DNA from: Arhodomonas sp052060015
GTDB lineage: Bacteria > Pseudomonadota > Gammaproteobacteria > Nitrococcales > Nitrococcaceae
Direction of reading: 5' to 3'
Assembly: GCF_052060015.1 (NCBI RefSeq)
Contig: NZ_JBPODZ010000005.1
Coordinates: 1-64,000, forward strand
DNA: 64,000 nucleotides
Every line of letters begins with the position of its first letter. Positions within the stretch are counted from its first letter, which is position 1. The translations under genes and the position numbers were made by a program. Shown here in pieces: positions 1-7,139 of this stretch. The notes beneath the pieces were generated by a model. It made no database searches and was not told the origin of the DNA. It saw nothing but the letters and a program-made list of their open reading frames with translations.

Positions 1-203
1 CCTCGCGTAGTTGTGCCAAAAATGCCAACCGCCCACCGACGGATCAATAACTTATCGCTGTGGCTGTGGAACTTGAGGGCCCGGGCCCATGCGGCCACAG
101 CTCTGTGGCGGTCTGGCGCGCATCGGACGGAATACGCGGCCACCAGGGCCCGGCGCCAGGCGCGACAATCATGTGGTCGGAGTAGTGAGGTGGTCGCCGT
201 CAT
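1..203 (-). CDS. Hypothetical protein of element A (partial, runs off the left edge)
   Basis: An open frame starts at an ATG at 203-201 and continues to the window edge for 67 codons. The ATG overlaps the stop codon of the upstream helix-turn-helix gene as ATGA, and a strong ribosome site (GGGAGGTGGGG) lies just ahead of it; both suggest a real third gene in this operon. The visible protein starts MTATTSLLRPHD and is rich in Arg and Ala. I do not recognise a family. The frame could still be a chance opening in GC-rich DNA. Confidence 0.5.
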   Translation of the reverse strand, partial: MTATTSLLRPHDCRAWRRALVAAYSVRCAPDRHRAVAAWARALKFHSHSDKLLIRRWAVGIFGTTTR

Positions 204-625
204 GCCCCACCTCCCTCGTCGGTCCGTTGGCGGAGGATATTGGCGGTTTCGGCTAGCCCCGCGGTATCAGCCTCCCGTGCCAGGGCATTGAGTGCCGCCC
301 GCTGTTCCTCGGAGGAAAGCCAGTATCGCGTCGTGGTGGTCGGGGCGCCCATGTACCCACGTACCGTTTCGGATCGGCGGTCTACGGTGATCCCGTACTG
401 GGCGGTGATAGCGCTGACCGTCGATGGCAACACCCAGTCGTGGAGGTGGCCCACCGCCTCGAAGCGATTGAGACTGCCACCGCGCGCCATGTAATGGAGG
501 ACGCGGCGACGCTTTGTCCACCAGCGGACGGGTGGGGTATGCTGCTCGCGAGTGCTCTTGCTGGCGCGCTCGCCCTCCGCCCCCGGCCCAGCGACGGCCG
601 GGGGTTCTAGTTCGTGTTCGGCCAT
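200..625 (-). CDS. Helix-turn-helix protein of an integrated element
   Basis: This 141-aa protein has a basic middle (about residues 35-95: RRVLHYMARGGSLNRFEA...). It resembles the small winged-helix proteins that often follow AlpA in P4-type islands: a short helix-turn-helix reading 'Leu-x-Arg-Phe-Glu-Ala', then a YWLSSEEQRAAL tail. It probably binds DNA and takes part in control or excision of the element. The start is supported by GGGAGGTGG just before the ATG. It lies 14 bp after alpA and overlaps the next gene by 4 bp, so the three are one operon. The first 35 residues look disordered. The exact role is inferred only. Confidence 0.65.
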   Translation of the reverse strand: MAEHELEPPAVAGPGAEGERASKSTREQHTPPVRWWTKRRRVLHYMARGGSLNRFEAVGHLHDWVLPSTVSAITAQYGITVDRRSETVRGYMGAPTTTTRYWLSSEEQRAALNALAREADTAGLAETANILRQRTDEGGGA

Positions 626-639
626 GATCCACCTCCCGG

Positions 640-846
640 TTATTCCGCTGCCGCGGATAGGAAGGTCCGCCGGTCATGGTCATCGAGTACATCCACCGGC
701 CAGCGCGCAGCGTTGGGCGCTATCTTCACGGGCCGCGGGATGACCCCGTCAGCCGCCCACTTCCACACAGTCGTCCGCGCGATCGAGTAGCGAGCTGCTA
801 CCTGGCGATCGGTGAGATATTTCGGGGCAATGTTCGCGTCGGGCAT
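640..846 (-). CDS. alpA: AlpA-family excisionase/regulator
   Basis: This 68-aa protein has the AlpA/MerR-like pattern: KYLTDRQVAARYSIARTTVWKW followed by ADGVIPRPVKI and a WPVDVLDDH end. In P4-like elements such proteins (Vis/AlpA) bind near the attachment site, help excision and regulate the integrase. A good ribosome site (GGAGACGGAG) precedes the ATG. It is the first gene of a leftward operon and its promoter must lie in the 397-bp gap before the integrase gene, which holds a 16-bp palindrome. The family call is firm; the function in this element is by homology. Confidence 0.85.
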   Translation of the reverse strand: MPDANIAPKYLTDRQVAARYSIARTTVWKWAADGVIPRPVKIAPNAARWPVDVLDDHDRRTFLSAAAE

Positions 847-1243
847 CTCCGTCTCCTGCGTTGGAGGACGGGGTACCGGACACGGTGGGGAGGTTGTAGC
901 GCTGGATGGATCGGCGGTATCGTCATGGACGCACGCACGCCACCCCGTATCTACTCCGTCACCATCGGGCGTGGCTGTCGTTCGCAGCGGCCAGCCGGCG
1001 CCCTAAGCCGGTACCGGGCCCGGCGGTGTTGCCGCACCGTCGGGCCCTTTCTCGTCCTATGTTGTCGGTCGGAGACCACTTTAGGCGATCGCCTAACCCG
1101 TTGTGTAGATGCAGGATTTGCACATTACGTGCAGATGGCAGGAAACGAGATAACACGATTAATCATCTTTCATCGTTTCTTATCGCTGCACGCTTCCAGG
1201 CCCGATAATTCCCGACGAACGGTAGGTTTCGTTACGGTTCGGA
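847..1243. other. Intergenic region between alpA and integrase of element A
   Basis: No convincing gene is seen here. The stretch is relatively AT-rich at 1080-1200. It contains a perfect palindrome (1081-1096), an inverted repeat GAAACGA/TCGTTTC at about 1140-1180, and an imperfect hairpin just downstream of the integrase stop (about 1203-1250, arms CGATA...TATCG) that may end integrase transcription. It should hold the alpA promoter. Confidence 0.5.
1081..1096. promoter_or_regulatory. Perfect 16-bp palindrome upstream of alpA
   Basis: The sequence is TTAGGCGATCGCCTAA, a perfect inverted repeat about 235 bp upstream of the alpA start in the only non-coding stretch of the operon's promoter side. 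It is a plausible dimeric repressor or AlpA site. No biochemical evidence can be read from sequence alone. Confidence 0.5.
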
Positions 1244-2485
1244 CTATCGTGATGCCGGGTCACCGCTGAGGGCAACGACGTTGTCCCACTGGGCGCTGCC
1301 GACTTCCCCGGTGAGTTCTGCGAGATGCGATGCCCAGGCGTGAAGCGGTGCGCGGGCCATGCGCTCACGCCGTTTGATATAGCTGGCGGTTACCGTCTTC
1401 GGCTGGTGGCCGAGGACCGCGGCGATCGCTTCCTCGGAGCACTCCAGGCATTCGGCCAGCTCGGTAGCCACTACACGGCGCGCGTCGTGTGTACCGGGCG
1501 GGCGCTCATAGTCCGCGAAGATCCGCCGTAAGGTCGCGCGCAATGCGCCGTCTACCCGTACCCCACCAGTCTCCGTCCTGTTCGGAAACAGGAAGCCATC
1601 AGCGGTAGTCTCCGCCATCGCCTGGTCAACAACGGCCCGGGCCGCATCGCTCAATGGTACCCGGTGCGGATGCCCCATCTTGCGGCGCTCGCCGGGGACA
1701 TGCCAGACGCCGCCCTCGAGGTCCAGCTCCTCCACGCGCAGCCCACCTACTTCGCCGCCCCGTTGGCCGGTCAGGAGAAGCAACCGCAGCGCGAGCCTGG
1801 CAGGCAGGGCCCCGGTGGCCGGATCGAACGTGCCGGACCACCACCGCCGCACCTCGTCATGCGAGAGCGCGCGCGTCGGCCCTACCGGCTGCTTCACTGT
1901 CACGTAGACGGCCGGGCTCTGCTCGATCACCCCGCGCTCTACGGCGAAGCGGAGCATCCGACGGAACACGGCGAGTACCTTCCCGGGCTGCCGGCTGTTC
2001 CCGGCCTCGCGCACCTGGTCAATCACCGCTACCACGTCCCGGCGGTGCAGATCGCCGAGCGGCACCTTCCCGAGCTCCGGGATGACCCAGCGGTTCAGGA
2101 TCTGCTCATCGACGCGCCAAGTCTTCTTGTTCGGTTTGGCGTGGAGGCGTATGTACTCGTCGGCGAAATCGGTCACCGTCGGCATAATCCGCCGCTCGTG
2201 CCGCGCGCGTTGCGCCTCCGCCGCCGGGCTCACCCCGGACCGTGCCAACCGACGCGCCTCCTCGGCCCGCTCCCGCGCCTTCGCGAGTGTCAGATCCGCG
2301 AGCGTTCCGAGCGTCATCACCTCGGTCTTGCCGTGCAGCTTGTAGCGGAGGCGCCAGGACTTCCCGCCGCCAGGATTCACGCGCAGCGATAGACCGTTGC
2401 CGCCGTCATACAGGTCGTAGGCCCGTTCCGCCGGCTTGGCCTGCTGAATCGCCTTCGCCGTGAGCTGATGCCTCGTTCCCGCCAT
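1244..2485 (-). CDS. int: P4-type tyrosine integrase (DUF4102 N-terminus)
   Basis: This 413-aa tyrosine recombinase cuts and joins DNA at a tRNA 3' end. The N-terminal DUF4102 arm-binding domain is clear (LTAKAIQQAKPAERAYDLYD, then GLSLRVNPGGGKSWRLRY). The catalytic domain shows the first Arg in LLLTGQRGGEV, His-x-x-Arg as GTHDARRVVAT, and the final Tyr in HQPKTVTASYIKR. I chose the ATG at 2485 (MAGTRH) because it follows GGGAGGGAG; the longer ATG at 2518 lies inside a phased repeat array. The gene sits 190 bp from the tRNA-derived repeat at 2673, as expected for an element using that site, and reads away from it. It looks intact. Confidence 0.92.
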   Translation of the reverse strand: MAGTRHQLTAKAIQQAKPAERAYDLYDGGNGLSLRVNPGGGKSWRLRYKLHGKTEVMTLGTLADLTLAKARERAEEARRLARSGVSPAAEAQRARHERRIMPTVTDFADEYIRLHAKPNKKTWRVDEQILNRWVIPELGKVPLGDLHRRDVVAVIDQVREAGNSRQPGKVLAVFRRMLRFAVERGVIEQSPAVYVTVKQPVGPTRALSHDEVRRWWSGTFDPATGALPARLALRLLLLTGQRGGEVGGLRVEELDLEGGVWHVPGERRKMGHPHRVPLSDAARAVVDQAMAETTADGFLFPNRTETGGVRVDGALRATLRRIFADYERPPGTHDARRVVATELAECLECSEEAIAAVLGHQPKTVTASYIKRRERMARAPLHAWASHLAELTGEVGSAQWDNVVALSGDPASR

Positions 2486-2499
2486 GCTCCCTCCCGTAA

Positions 2500-2541
2500 G
2501 GGTCACTTCCAGGGTCACCTCAGGGTCACCCCGAGGGTCAC
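2500..2541. repeat. Four helically phased GGGTCAC direct repeats upstream of integrase
   Basis: GGGTCAC occurs at 2500-2506, 2512-2518, 2523-2529 and 2535-2541, that is every 11-12 bp, one per helical turn. The array lies between the integrase start (2485) and the att copy (2673). Short phased direct repeats in this position are typical arm-type integrase sites or excisionase/AlpA sites. The repeats are seen directly; the role is inferred. Confidence 0.7.
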
Positions 2542-2672
2542 CTTTACGAGGTTATGGCAGTAGACGCGGAGCGACAAGGATAGCCGATGAATGGCGGTAT
2601 ATCAGTTGGTTGCAGAGGTGTCGGACGGCGAGGATGGGACAGAAACGACGGCCGTAGTCAGGTCGCCTTGGA

Positions 2673-2718
2673 TCTCATAATCCCTTGGTCGCTGGTTCGA
2701 ATCCAGCCGGGCCCACCA
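2673..2718 (+). repeat. Attachment-site copy 1: tRNA (CAU) 3' fragment
   Basis: The 46 bp run from the anticodon loop (CTCATAA) through a T-arm (GCTGG-TTCGAAT-CCAGC) to the acceptor end CGGGCCC-ACCA. The same 46 bp recur at 14449-14494. The variable region TTGGTCGCTGG resembles tRNA-Ile2 (lysidine CAU) more than elongator tRNA-Met. The 5' half is absent: no GGGCCCG precedes it and there is no partner for the anticodon stem TCCCT. It is therefore a junction between two tandem elements, not a working tRNA gene. Confidence 0.88.
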
Positions 2719-2988
2719 TATTTTTCAAGGAGATACGACAGTAGAAACCGGTGCGAGCGCTCTGCAGCGTCCACTTTGTGTCCACTGCGTTGAAGTATAC
2801 CAAACCATGTTTCGCCTCCATGCTGTCGTGAATGCGGTTGTGAAAGAGGGACGCATCAGTTTCGACATAATGGGTCACTTCCGCTTCTGGACGCGCTGCG
2901 CTTCACGCCCAGTCACATTCGTCCGATTTTTCTGCGTAAGAGTGATCGGCCGTTGAAAACGTTCACCCGTTAGTAATACTAAAGCACT
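2719..2988. other. Left arm of element B without genes
   Basis: No supported gene is present. The stretch begins at the att copy, holds two GTCCACT repeats 11 bp apart, becomes AT-richer toward 2950 and should carry the promoter of the gene at 2989 (TAGTAATACTAAAG near 2971-2984). Confidence 0.4.
2769..2786. repeat. Phased GTCCACT repeats, possible left arm sites of the phage integrase
   Basis: GTCCACT occurs at 2769-2775 and 2780-2786, one helical turn apart, 50 bp inside the left att. Its complement AGTGGAC shares the AGTGG core with repeats beside the right att (14370-14437). A pair of arm clusters with one core on both sides of a prophage is what a lambda-type integrase needs. The role is inferred. 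Confidence 0.45.
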
Positions 2989-3768
2989 ATGAGTAACAAT
3001 TTCAAAGAGAAGACAAACGCCGCCACTCGGGTATACTTAATTCTTTCAAGTGCGGCGGGTAAAAACCCGAACACGTCAACAATCGACGTTTGGACAGATG
3101 TGTTTGGAGTCGAGGGAGGGCGACAAGCGGAACGGAACATGGCGGTAACGGATTCCCTAAATGCGCTTACAAGGGAGTTTCATAGTGCTCAAGCTAAGAT
3201 GCAGGAGTCCGGGTTTTACGGCGATCTTTGGAACCCCTATTTTTCTCGAATAGAAAAAGCCCTTCAAATGGACAATTTGTCGACAAACTGGAATGACAAA
3301 AAAAAGTACTTGGACGAGGCAACGTTGCTATCGTTACAGTGGTGTGCTTCTGTGCTTCCGGATGACAATGGTTTAGTAGAAGAGGAGTTGCTATCAGAAA
3401 TAGAAACAAACTTGGATACAATAAAGAATCTACTTCATGAGAAAACGTTCCCGGATGATTTGCGGACCTTTATAGAGCGACAGGTGCAAATAATTGAAAC
3501 GGCGTTGCGTAAGTATAAAATTATGGGTGAGCGGGCTTTTCGTGACGCGTTTTTTGAGGGCTATAGCGAAGTCATCGACCATCCAGAAACAATAGATGAG
3601 TATGGTGCGGACGAAACCGTAAGCAGACTTGGTGAAATTTGGAAGGCCATTAAAAAAGTTCCCACAGCAGCCATCGCGGTTAATCGTACATTACAAGCCG
3701 GGGAAGGAATATCCTCTCGGGTTGCGGGGTTTTTGGAAAACTTTGGGGTTTCCGGAGGTGGCGTTTAG
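2989..3768 (+). CDS. Unknown AT-rich cargo protein of the inovirus
   Basis: This 259-aa protein is predicted to be mostly alpha-helical and charged, with no signal peptide or clear membrane segment. I do not recognise a family. Its DNA is far less GC-rich than the phage and chromosome around it, so it was acquired separately. It stands alone on the plus strand at the left end of the prophage, opposite the DUF4145 and RDD genes, in the place where Pf-type phages carry accessory genes. A defence or host-fitness role is possible from position only. The start ATG follows an AT-rich leader with no strong ribosome site. Confidence 0.6.
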   Translation: MSNNFKEKTNAATRVYLILSSAAGKNPNTSTIDVWTDVFGVEGGRQAERNMAVTDSLNALTREFHSAQAKMQESGFYGDLWNPYFSRIEKALQMDNLSTNWNDKKKYLDEATLLSLQWCASVLPDDNGLVEEELLSEIETNLDTIKNLLHEKTFPDDLRTFIERQVQIIETALRKYKIMGERAFRDAFFEGYSEVIDHPETIDEYGADETVSRLGEIWKAIKKVPTAAIAVNRTLQAGEGISSRVAGFLENFGVSGGGV

Positions 3769-3920
3769 CAGAGGGAGGCAAAGCGGATCGGCTTAATACC
3801 TAGAGTCTCTTTATAGTTATCACATCGTGGCCATTAAAAATCCAGCGACAAAATATTATCGTGCTGCGTTCCGGGTTTACGATCAAAGTTGTTAGGCGTC
3901 GGCGTCATTGTCGGGGTGTA
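3769..3920. other. Gap between convergent cargo genes
   Basis: This 152-bp AT-rich stretch lies between the ends of two convergent genes. I see no clear GC-rich hairpin with a T tail, and no gene. Confidence 0.4.
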
Positions 3921-4715
3921 CTATGATTGTGGACCGTGATTATCACGATTTGAGACGCCATCTCGCTTCTCTTCGGGGAGTGATTCATATAATTCAGCCA
4001 CCTTTTTTGGATGCGATATCATTTGTTCCGCAATTAGATTAATTAGCTCAAAAAGGTGCTCGGCTATTTCTCGATTGTCATTCAGATCAATGTTTCCCGG
4101 ATGGACCGCGTCATTGCCCACGATACGCACGTAATCTAAGGCCCTTTGAACCATAGGATTTAGGCCCTGTTGGACCATGCTGGCGATATCAGAATTGATA
4201 TTTCGTCCAGGATAGCCAAGGTGAATACATAGATGTTGTAGGGCTAGCCGCAAAAGGGCAGCAGCACCTTTGGGAGAATCCTGTATGATGGCGCGCCCTT
4301 CGTTATATAGGTCTTTGATATGTTCAGGTAGATCACCATTCGGAGTGAGATCAAGAGAGTGTCGCGGATAGATTAGATTATCAAAAACCCATACGGAAAA
4401 CTCTTTGCAATTATAGCATTGGGCTACGTGTAAATTCGCGAGTTTCGTAGTGAGATTTGATCCAGTAGATTCCCGGTCCGTGAACAGGCGCCCTGTATGT
4501 ATACGCTCCATATAACGAAGCATTTCGTCTCTTGTGTGGGACGGTATATCCGCATGATCACGAATATATGCAATAGTTTTATCGGTCGGTATGTTTGGCG
4601 TCGGATTTTCTCCGGAAAGACGTTTTAGGTATAGAGAGCTCCACGTTTGAGTCGTAAATGCGGTGCAATGTGGGCACGCAAAAGCGGTTTTGGTTATTGC
4701 TGGGATATTAGACAT
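3921..4715 (-). CDS. DUF4145-domain cargo protein with zinc-finger-like cysteines
   Basis: This 264-aa protein has two Cys pairs (CPHC near residue 14 and CYNC near residue 100) that could bind zinc, then a C-terminal DUF4145 domain: AIIQDSPKGAAALLRLALQ, LNPMVQRALDYVR and the typical IVGNDAVHPG. DUF4145 proteins are often found next to restriction or other defence genes, but their biochemical role is unknown. It is on the minus strand, 85 bp downstream of the RDD gene in the same orientation, and both have AT-rich codons. It is probably part of the prophage accessory block. Confidence 0.75.
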   Translation of the reverse strand: MSNIPAITKTAFACPHCTAFTTQTWSSLYLKRLSGENPTPNIPTDKTIAYIRDHADIPSHTRDEMLRYMERIHTGRLFTDRESTGSNLTTKLANLHVAQCYNCKEFSVWVFDNLIYPRHSLDLTPNGDLPEHIKDLYNEGRAIIQDSPKGAAALLRLALQHLCIHLGYPGRNINSDIASMVQQGLNPMVQRALDYVRIVGNDAVHPGNIDLNDNREIAEHLFELINLIAEQMISHPKKVAELYESLPEEKRDGVSNRDNHGPQS

Positions 4716-4800
4716 ATACCGTGACCATAAGCGTTTGATTAGGAATAGGAAAGGGCAACAAGTTGAATAGGTGAACTTGGGCGCGAGATTGTTGTATCTA

Positions 4801-5268
4801 TTATTTCTTTGCCATGGGAATAACGGGTGTTTTGGTGAGTATGATTTCGCGGACGACTACTGTATTTGCTAATTTATCATGCCAGGATTGTTTCCGGGGA
4901 TCGAAAGCGGCCCATAGGAAGCCAAGAAATAAGGGCAAAGCGGATATCACATAGGCTAAATATCGCCCGATATGCTGACCTAGTCCGGCGTGTTTCCCGC
5001 TATTAGCGTCGACGATCCGCGCACGGATTAGCATGTTTCCAGGTGTCGCCTGCGTTATTTCCCAAAAGCTGATAATGATAATGGCGGGCAGGAGCCAGTT
5101 AATAAAGAAATCGGCTTTGCCGATTATCATCTCACCCGAGTAGAAGTAGTAAGGGCCGTATACTAGCGAGGTGAGGAAGCCACAGATAACCATTAGAAGG
5201 AGGCTATCCACGAGCATGGCGAGTGCTCTTACCCAAAAGCCGGCGTACTCAAGATTCTTTTCCGTCAT
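4801..5268 (-). CDS. RDD-family membrane protein (cargo)
   Basis: This 155-aa protein has the RDD family layout: an N-terminal Arg-containing FWVRALAMLVDSLLLMVI segment, a central helix, the conserved EITQATPGNMLIRARIVD motif, and the end LPLFLGFLWAAFDPRKQSWHD. It has three to four transmembrane helices. RDD proteins lie in the inner membrane; transport or ion exchange has been proposed for a few, and most are unknown. It is the first of two leftward AT-rich genes and lies between the DUF4145 gene and the phage repressor. What it does for the phage or host is not visible. Confidence 0.85.
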   Translation of the reverse strand: MTEKNLEYAGFWVRALAMLVDSLLLMVICGFLTSLVYGPYYFYSGEMIIGKADFFINWLLPAIIIISFWEITQATPGNMLIRARIVDANSGKHAGLGQHIGRYLAYVISALPLFLGFLWAAFDPRKQSWHDKLANTVVVREIILTKTPVIPMAKK

Positions 5269-5334
5269 CCTTGAAGTTCCTTCTTCTTACTTTCACTTTT
5301 CGTTGACTCGGATTGGTCCTGTCCCCCAACAGCA

Positions 5335-5355
5335 GGCAACCGTTTTTTTGTTGCC
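5335..5355. other. Small hairpin downstream of the phage repressor
   Basis: GGCAAC (5335-5340) pairs with GTTGCC (5350-5355) around a T-rich loop. It lies in the 156-bp gap between the repressor stop and the RDD start. It lacks a T tail outside the stem, so termination is uncertain. Confidence 0.3.
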
Positions 5356-5424
5356 GTTCTTATTTGGTCCCTTCTTGGTCGCCGTTCCTGGCTGCGAACC
5401 AGCGGCTAGCGGCTTTGCTGGCAG

Positions 5425-5703
5425 CTAGGAGGCTTCCGCTGCCCCATCCGAGTCCTTGCGCGCCTTCTCCGTCGCTGGGTTAATCTGGCCCTGCTCCGGC
5501 ATGGTCTTCCCGGTGAGGAGCCAGTAGCTGTATTGAGGCCAGTGGTTAGCGATGGCCTCCATTACCTCTTGGCGTGGGGAGCTGCCGCGCTGTTCGATTC
5601 CCTGAATAGTCCGCATCGAGACGCCGAGGAGTTCGGCGAACTTCGTTCGGCCCAATCCCTCAGTCTCGCGGATCTCCTTAATCCTCATCCCTATGGTTGA
5701 CAT
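5425..5703 (-). CDS. Inovirus repressor (XRE-type helix-turn-helix)
   Basis: This 92-aa protein has a helix-turn-helix near residues 16-40 (GRTKFAELLGVSMRTIQGIE) followed by WLLTGKTMPEQGQINP, a form seen in Pf-type phage C repressors. It likely keeps the prophage silent by blocking the rightward early promoter. The gene is divergent from the phage early genes, and its start codon lies inside one of two matching 16-bp operators (5703-5718 and 5736-5751), so it should repress itself too. No ribosome site precedes ATG 5703, so the mRNA may be leaderless; ATG 5688 is an alternative start. Confidence 0.85.
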   Translation of the reverse strand: MSTIGMRIKEIRETEGLGRTKFAELLGVSMRTIQGIEQRGSSPRQEVMEAIANHWPQYSYWLLTGKTMPEQGQINPATEKARKDSDGAAEAS

Positions 5704-5751
5704 GCTACACCTGTGGCATATACTTGCCCGGTAAGTGCCACAGATGTAGCA
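5703..5751. promoter_or_regulatory. Paired operators of the phage lysogeny switch
   Basis: Two 16-bp sites, TGCTACACCTGTGGCA (5703-5718) and TGCCACAGATGTAGCA (5736-5751), are inverted copies of each other and each is itself quasi-palindromic (TGC-N-ACA-NN-TGT-N-GCA). Their centres are 33 bp apart, three helical turns, so two repressor dimers would sit on the same face. A TACAAT box at 5754-5759 next to the second site could be the -10 element of the rightward promoter. Confidence 0.75.
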
Positions 5752-5804
5752 GCTACAATCCGCGCACTGTGGGGCAACGTGGCTAACTATGTGAGATCGA
5801 GGAT

Positions 5805-6008
5805 ATGGAAGACCTCAACGCCCGGCAACCCGCAATGGTCCCCGTGATGTCCCGCCAGCGTTTCGCCGAGCTGGCCGGCGTCGAAGACGGGGTGGTGCGA
5901 GGCTGGATCGAGCGCGGCCAGATCCCGACGATCAAGGTCGGCAAGCACCGTCTCATCAACGTGGCGCTGCTCCACGACGAGTGCATGAAATCGGAGGACT
6001 GGTCATGA
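5805..6008 (+). CDS. Excisionase/AlpA-like DNA-binding protein, first phage early gene
   Basis: This 67-aa protein has a MerR/excisionase-type winged helix: MSRQRFAELAGVEDGVVRGW, then IERGQIPTIKVGKHRLINVA. The position directly across the operators from the repressor matches XisF-type excisionases of Pf phages, which trigger excision and replication. ATG 5805 has a close GAGG; ATG 5835 is a possible shorter start. It overlaps the next gene by 4 bp (ATGA). DNA-binding is well supported; the excisionase role is inferred from position and fold. Confidence 0.8.
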   Translation: MEDLNARQPAMVPVMSRQRFAELAGVEDGVVRGWIERGQIPTIKVGKHRLINVALLHDECMKSEDWS

Positions 6009-6241
6009 CCGCCATGCCCTCCATCGACCCCCCGGAGCTCGAGCGCCTGCACGCCGCCGTCGATCGTGTCGCCCGTGCGGCGGAACCGTTCGACGACACC
6101 GCCCAGGCCCGGGCGAAGTCCGCCAACTGGTCCGGGGCGCTGGCCATGATGGTCCGCGATGGCGTCATCGCCCCGGAACGCCTGGCCGAGTACGCCGAGT
6201 ACTTCGAGGCCCTGGCTGCCTTCAAGGAGGGCCGGCCATGA
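6005..6241 (+). CDS. Small phage early protein, unknown
   Basis: This 78-aa acidic helical protein (MTAMPSIDPPELERLHAAVD...) has no recognised domain. I chose ATG 6005 because GGAGG lies 7 bases ahead; the longer GTG at 5981 would lie inside the previous gene. It overlaps both neighbours by 4 bp, so it is translated with the early operon. Short acidic proteins in this position of Pf-like phages are common and uncharacterised. Confidence 0.7.
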   Translation: MTAMPSIDPPELERLHAAVDRVARAAEPFDDTAQARAKSANWSGALAMMVRDGVIAPERLAEYAEYFEALAAFKEGRP

Positions 6242-7113
6242 CCGCCCCCGCCAGCGCCGCCCTACCCGTCAGCACCTACCGGGGCCGCTTCCAGACCCAG
6301 CGCGGCCACCGCTCCGTGCTGGTCGCCGCCCTGGATCACTGCCAGGTCCTCCTGGACGGCGAGGCCCGCACCGACACCGCCGGCGCCCCGATCCTCGGTG
6401 TCATCCGCACCACCCTGGCGGAATGCCAGGCTTACGCCCCCGAGCTCCGCCTGCCGGAGACCCGAGGCGAGGCCGCCCCGGCCATCGCCCGCGCCCGTAG
6501 GCGGCTGGTCGAACAGGGCGCCGATGCGGCCACCCCCACCAACTGGCGCGCCGACTTCGATGCCTGGCTCACCTTCGAGTGCGGACGCGGCTCCGACAAC
6601 TACCGCCACGGCGAGGTGAAAGGCGAAACCGGCCCGCTCCTGGACGAACGCGCCCGGGCGACGATCCTGATGACCGGACTGGTCCACGCCGACGCCTGCG
6701 CCCAGCTCGCCGAAGGCGAAACCGCGGAATACGCCGCCCTGGTGCTCTGCCGCTCCGCGTTGAAGGCCTGCCGCGACTACTGCGCGGGCCTGCGCCACCC
6801 CATGAACCTCACCGAGGCCCGCCAGCTACTCAACAAAGCGGCGGACCAGCTCATCGCCGCCGGTGTCCCGGCGAACGGCTTTCCCGATGCCGAGCGCAGC
6901 ACCGCCGAATGGCTCCGCGTCAGCCTCGGCGAAGACTGCGAACGCATCGCGCCTGAGTCCCTGGCAGGAGGCGTTTTGTCCGTGCTCCCCGCCTCCCCCG
7001 CCTTCACCCGGGCGCACCGGGTGTTTTCTACACCATCCCGGCCGGGACCGGCCTCTGCGGCCCGCCGGGGACCTGGTGAGGGCACCGAACGCCGACCGGT
7101 GCCCGGTTTGTAA
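6238..7113 (+). CDS. Phage early protein, unknown (291 aa)
   Basis: The protein is rich in Ala and Arg. The first 230 residues look globular and mainly helical; the last 40 are low in complexity (Pro, Arg, Gly) and are encoded by a stretch packed with inverted repeats (7020-7104), so the C-terminus may serve RNA or DNA structure more than protein function. A strong AGGAGGG precedes the ATG, which overlaps the preceding stop. No catalytic motif is recognised. It is placed between the early regulators and the ssDNA-binding candidate, so a role in replication is possible. Confidence 0.65.
   Translation: MTAPASAALPVSTYRGRFQTQRGHRSVLVAALDHCQVLLDGEARTDTAGAPILGVIRTTLAECQAYAPELRLPETRGEAAPAIARARRRLVEQGADAATPTNWRADFDAWLTFECGRGSDNYRHGEVKGETGPLLDERARATILMTGLVHADACAQLAEGETAEYAALVLCRSALKACRDYCAGLRHPMNLTEARQLLNKAADQLIAAGVPANGFPDAERSTAEWLRVSLGEDCERIAPESLAGGVLSVLPASPAFTRAHRVFSTPSRPGPASAARRGPGEGTERRPVPGL
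7020..7104. repeat. Cluster of three hairpins at the 3' end of the 291-aa gene
   Basis: Three inverted repeats follow one another: GGTGT/ACACC with a 5-base loop (7020-7034), the palindrome TCCCGGCCGGGA (7036-7047), and GGGCACCG/CGGTGCCC with a 9-base loop (7080-7104). They end 35 bp before the ssDNA-binding candidate. They could control translation or processing of the downstream phage mRNA, or be signals on the single-stranded genome. Confidence 0.55.
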
Positions 7114-7139
7114 ACGTCGGCGCAAAGGAGCGTGCAACC

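Noticed and set aside
2587..2718. A complete tRNA gene at the first att copy
   Set aside because: No 5' acceptor strand (GGGCCCG), D-arm or anticodon-stem partner precedes the 3' fragment.
2675..2878. Minus-strand frame ending VGPAGFEPATKGL
   Set aside because: This is the well-known false protein made by translating the tRNA 3' end and att sequence; there is no ribosome site and it lies over the att copy.
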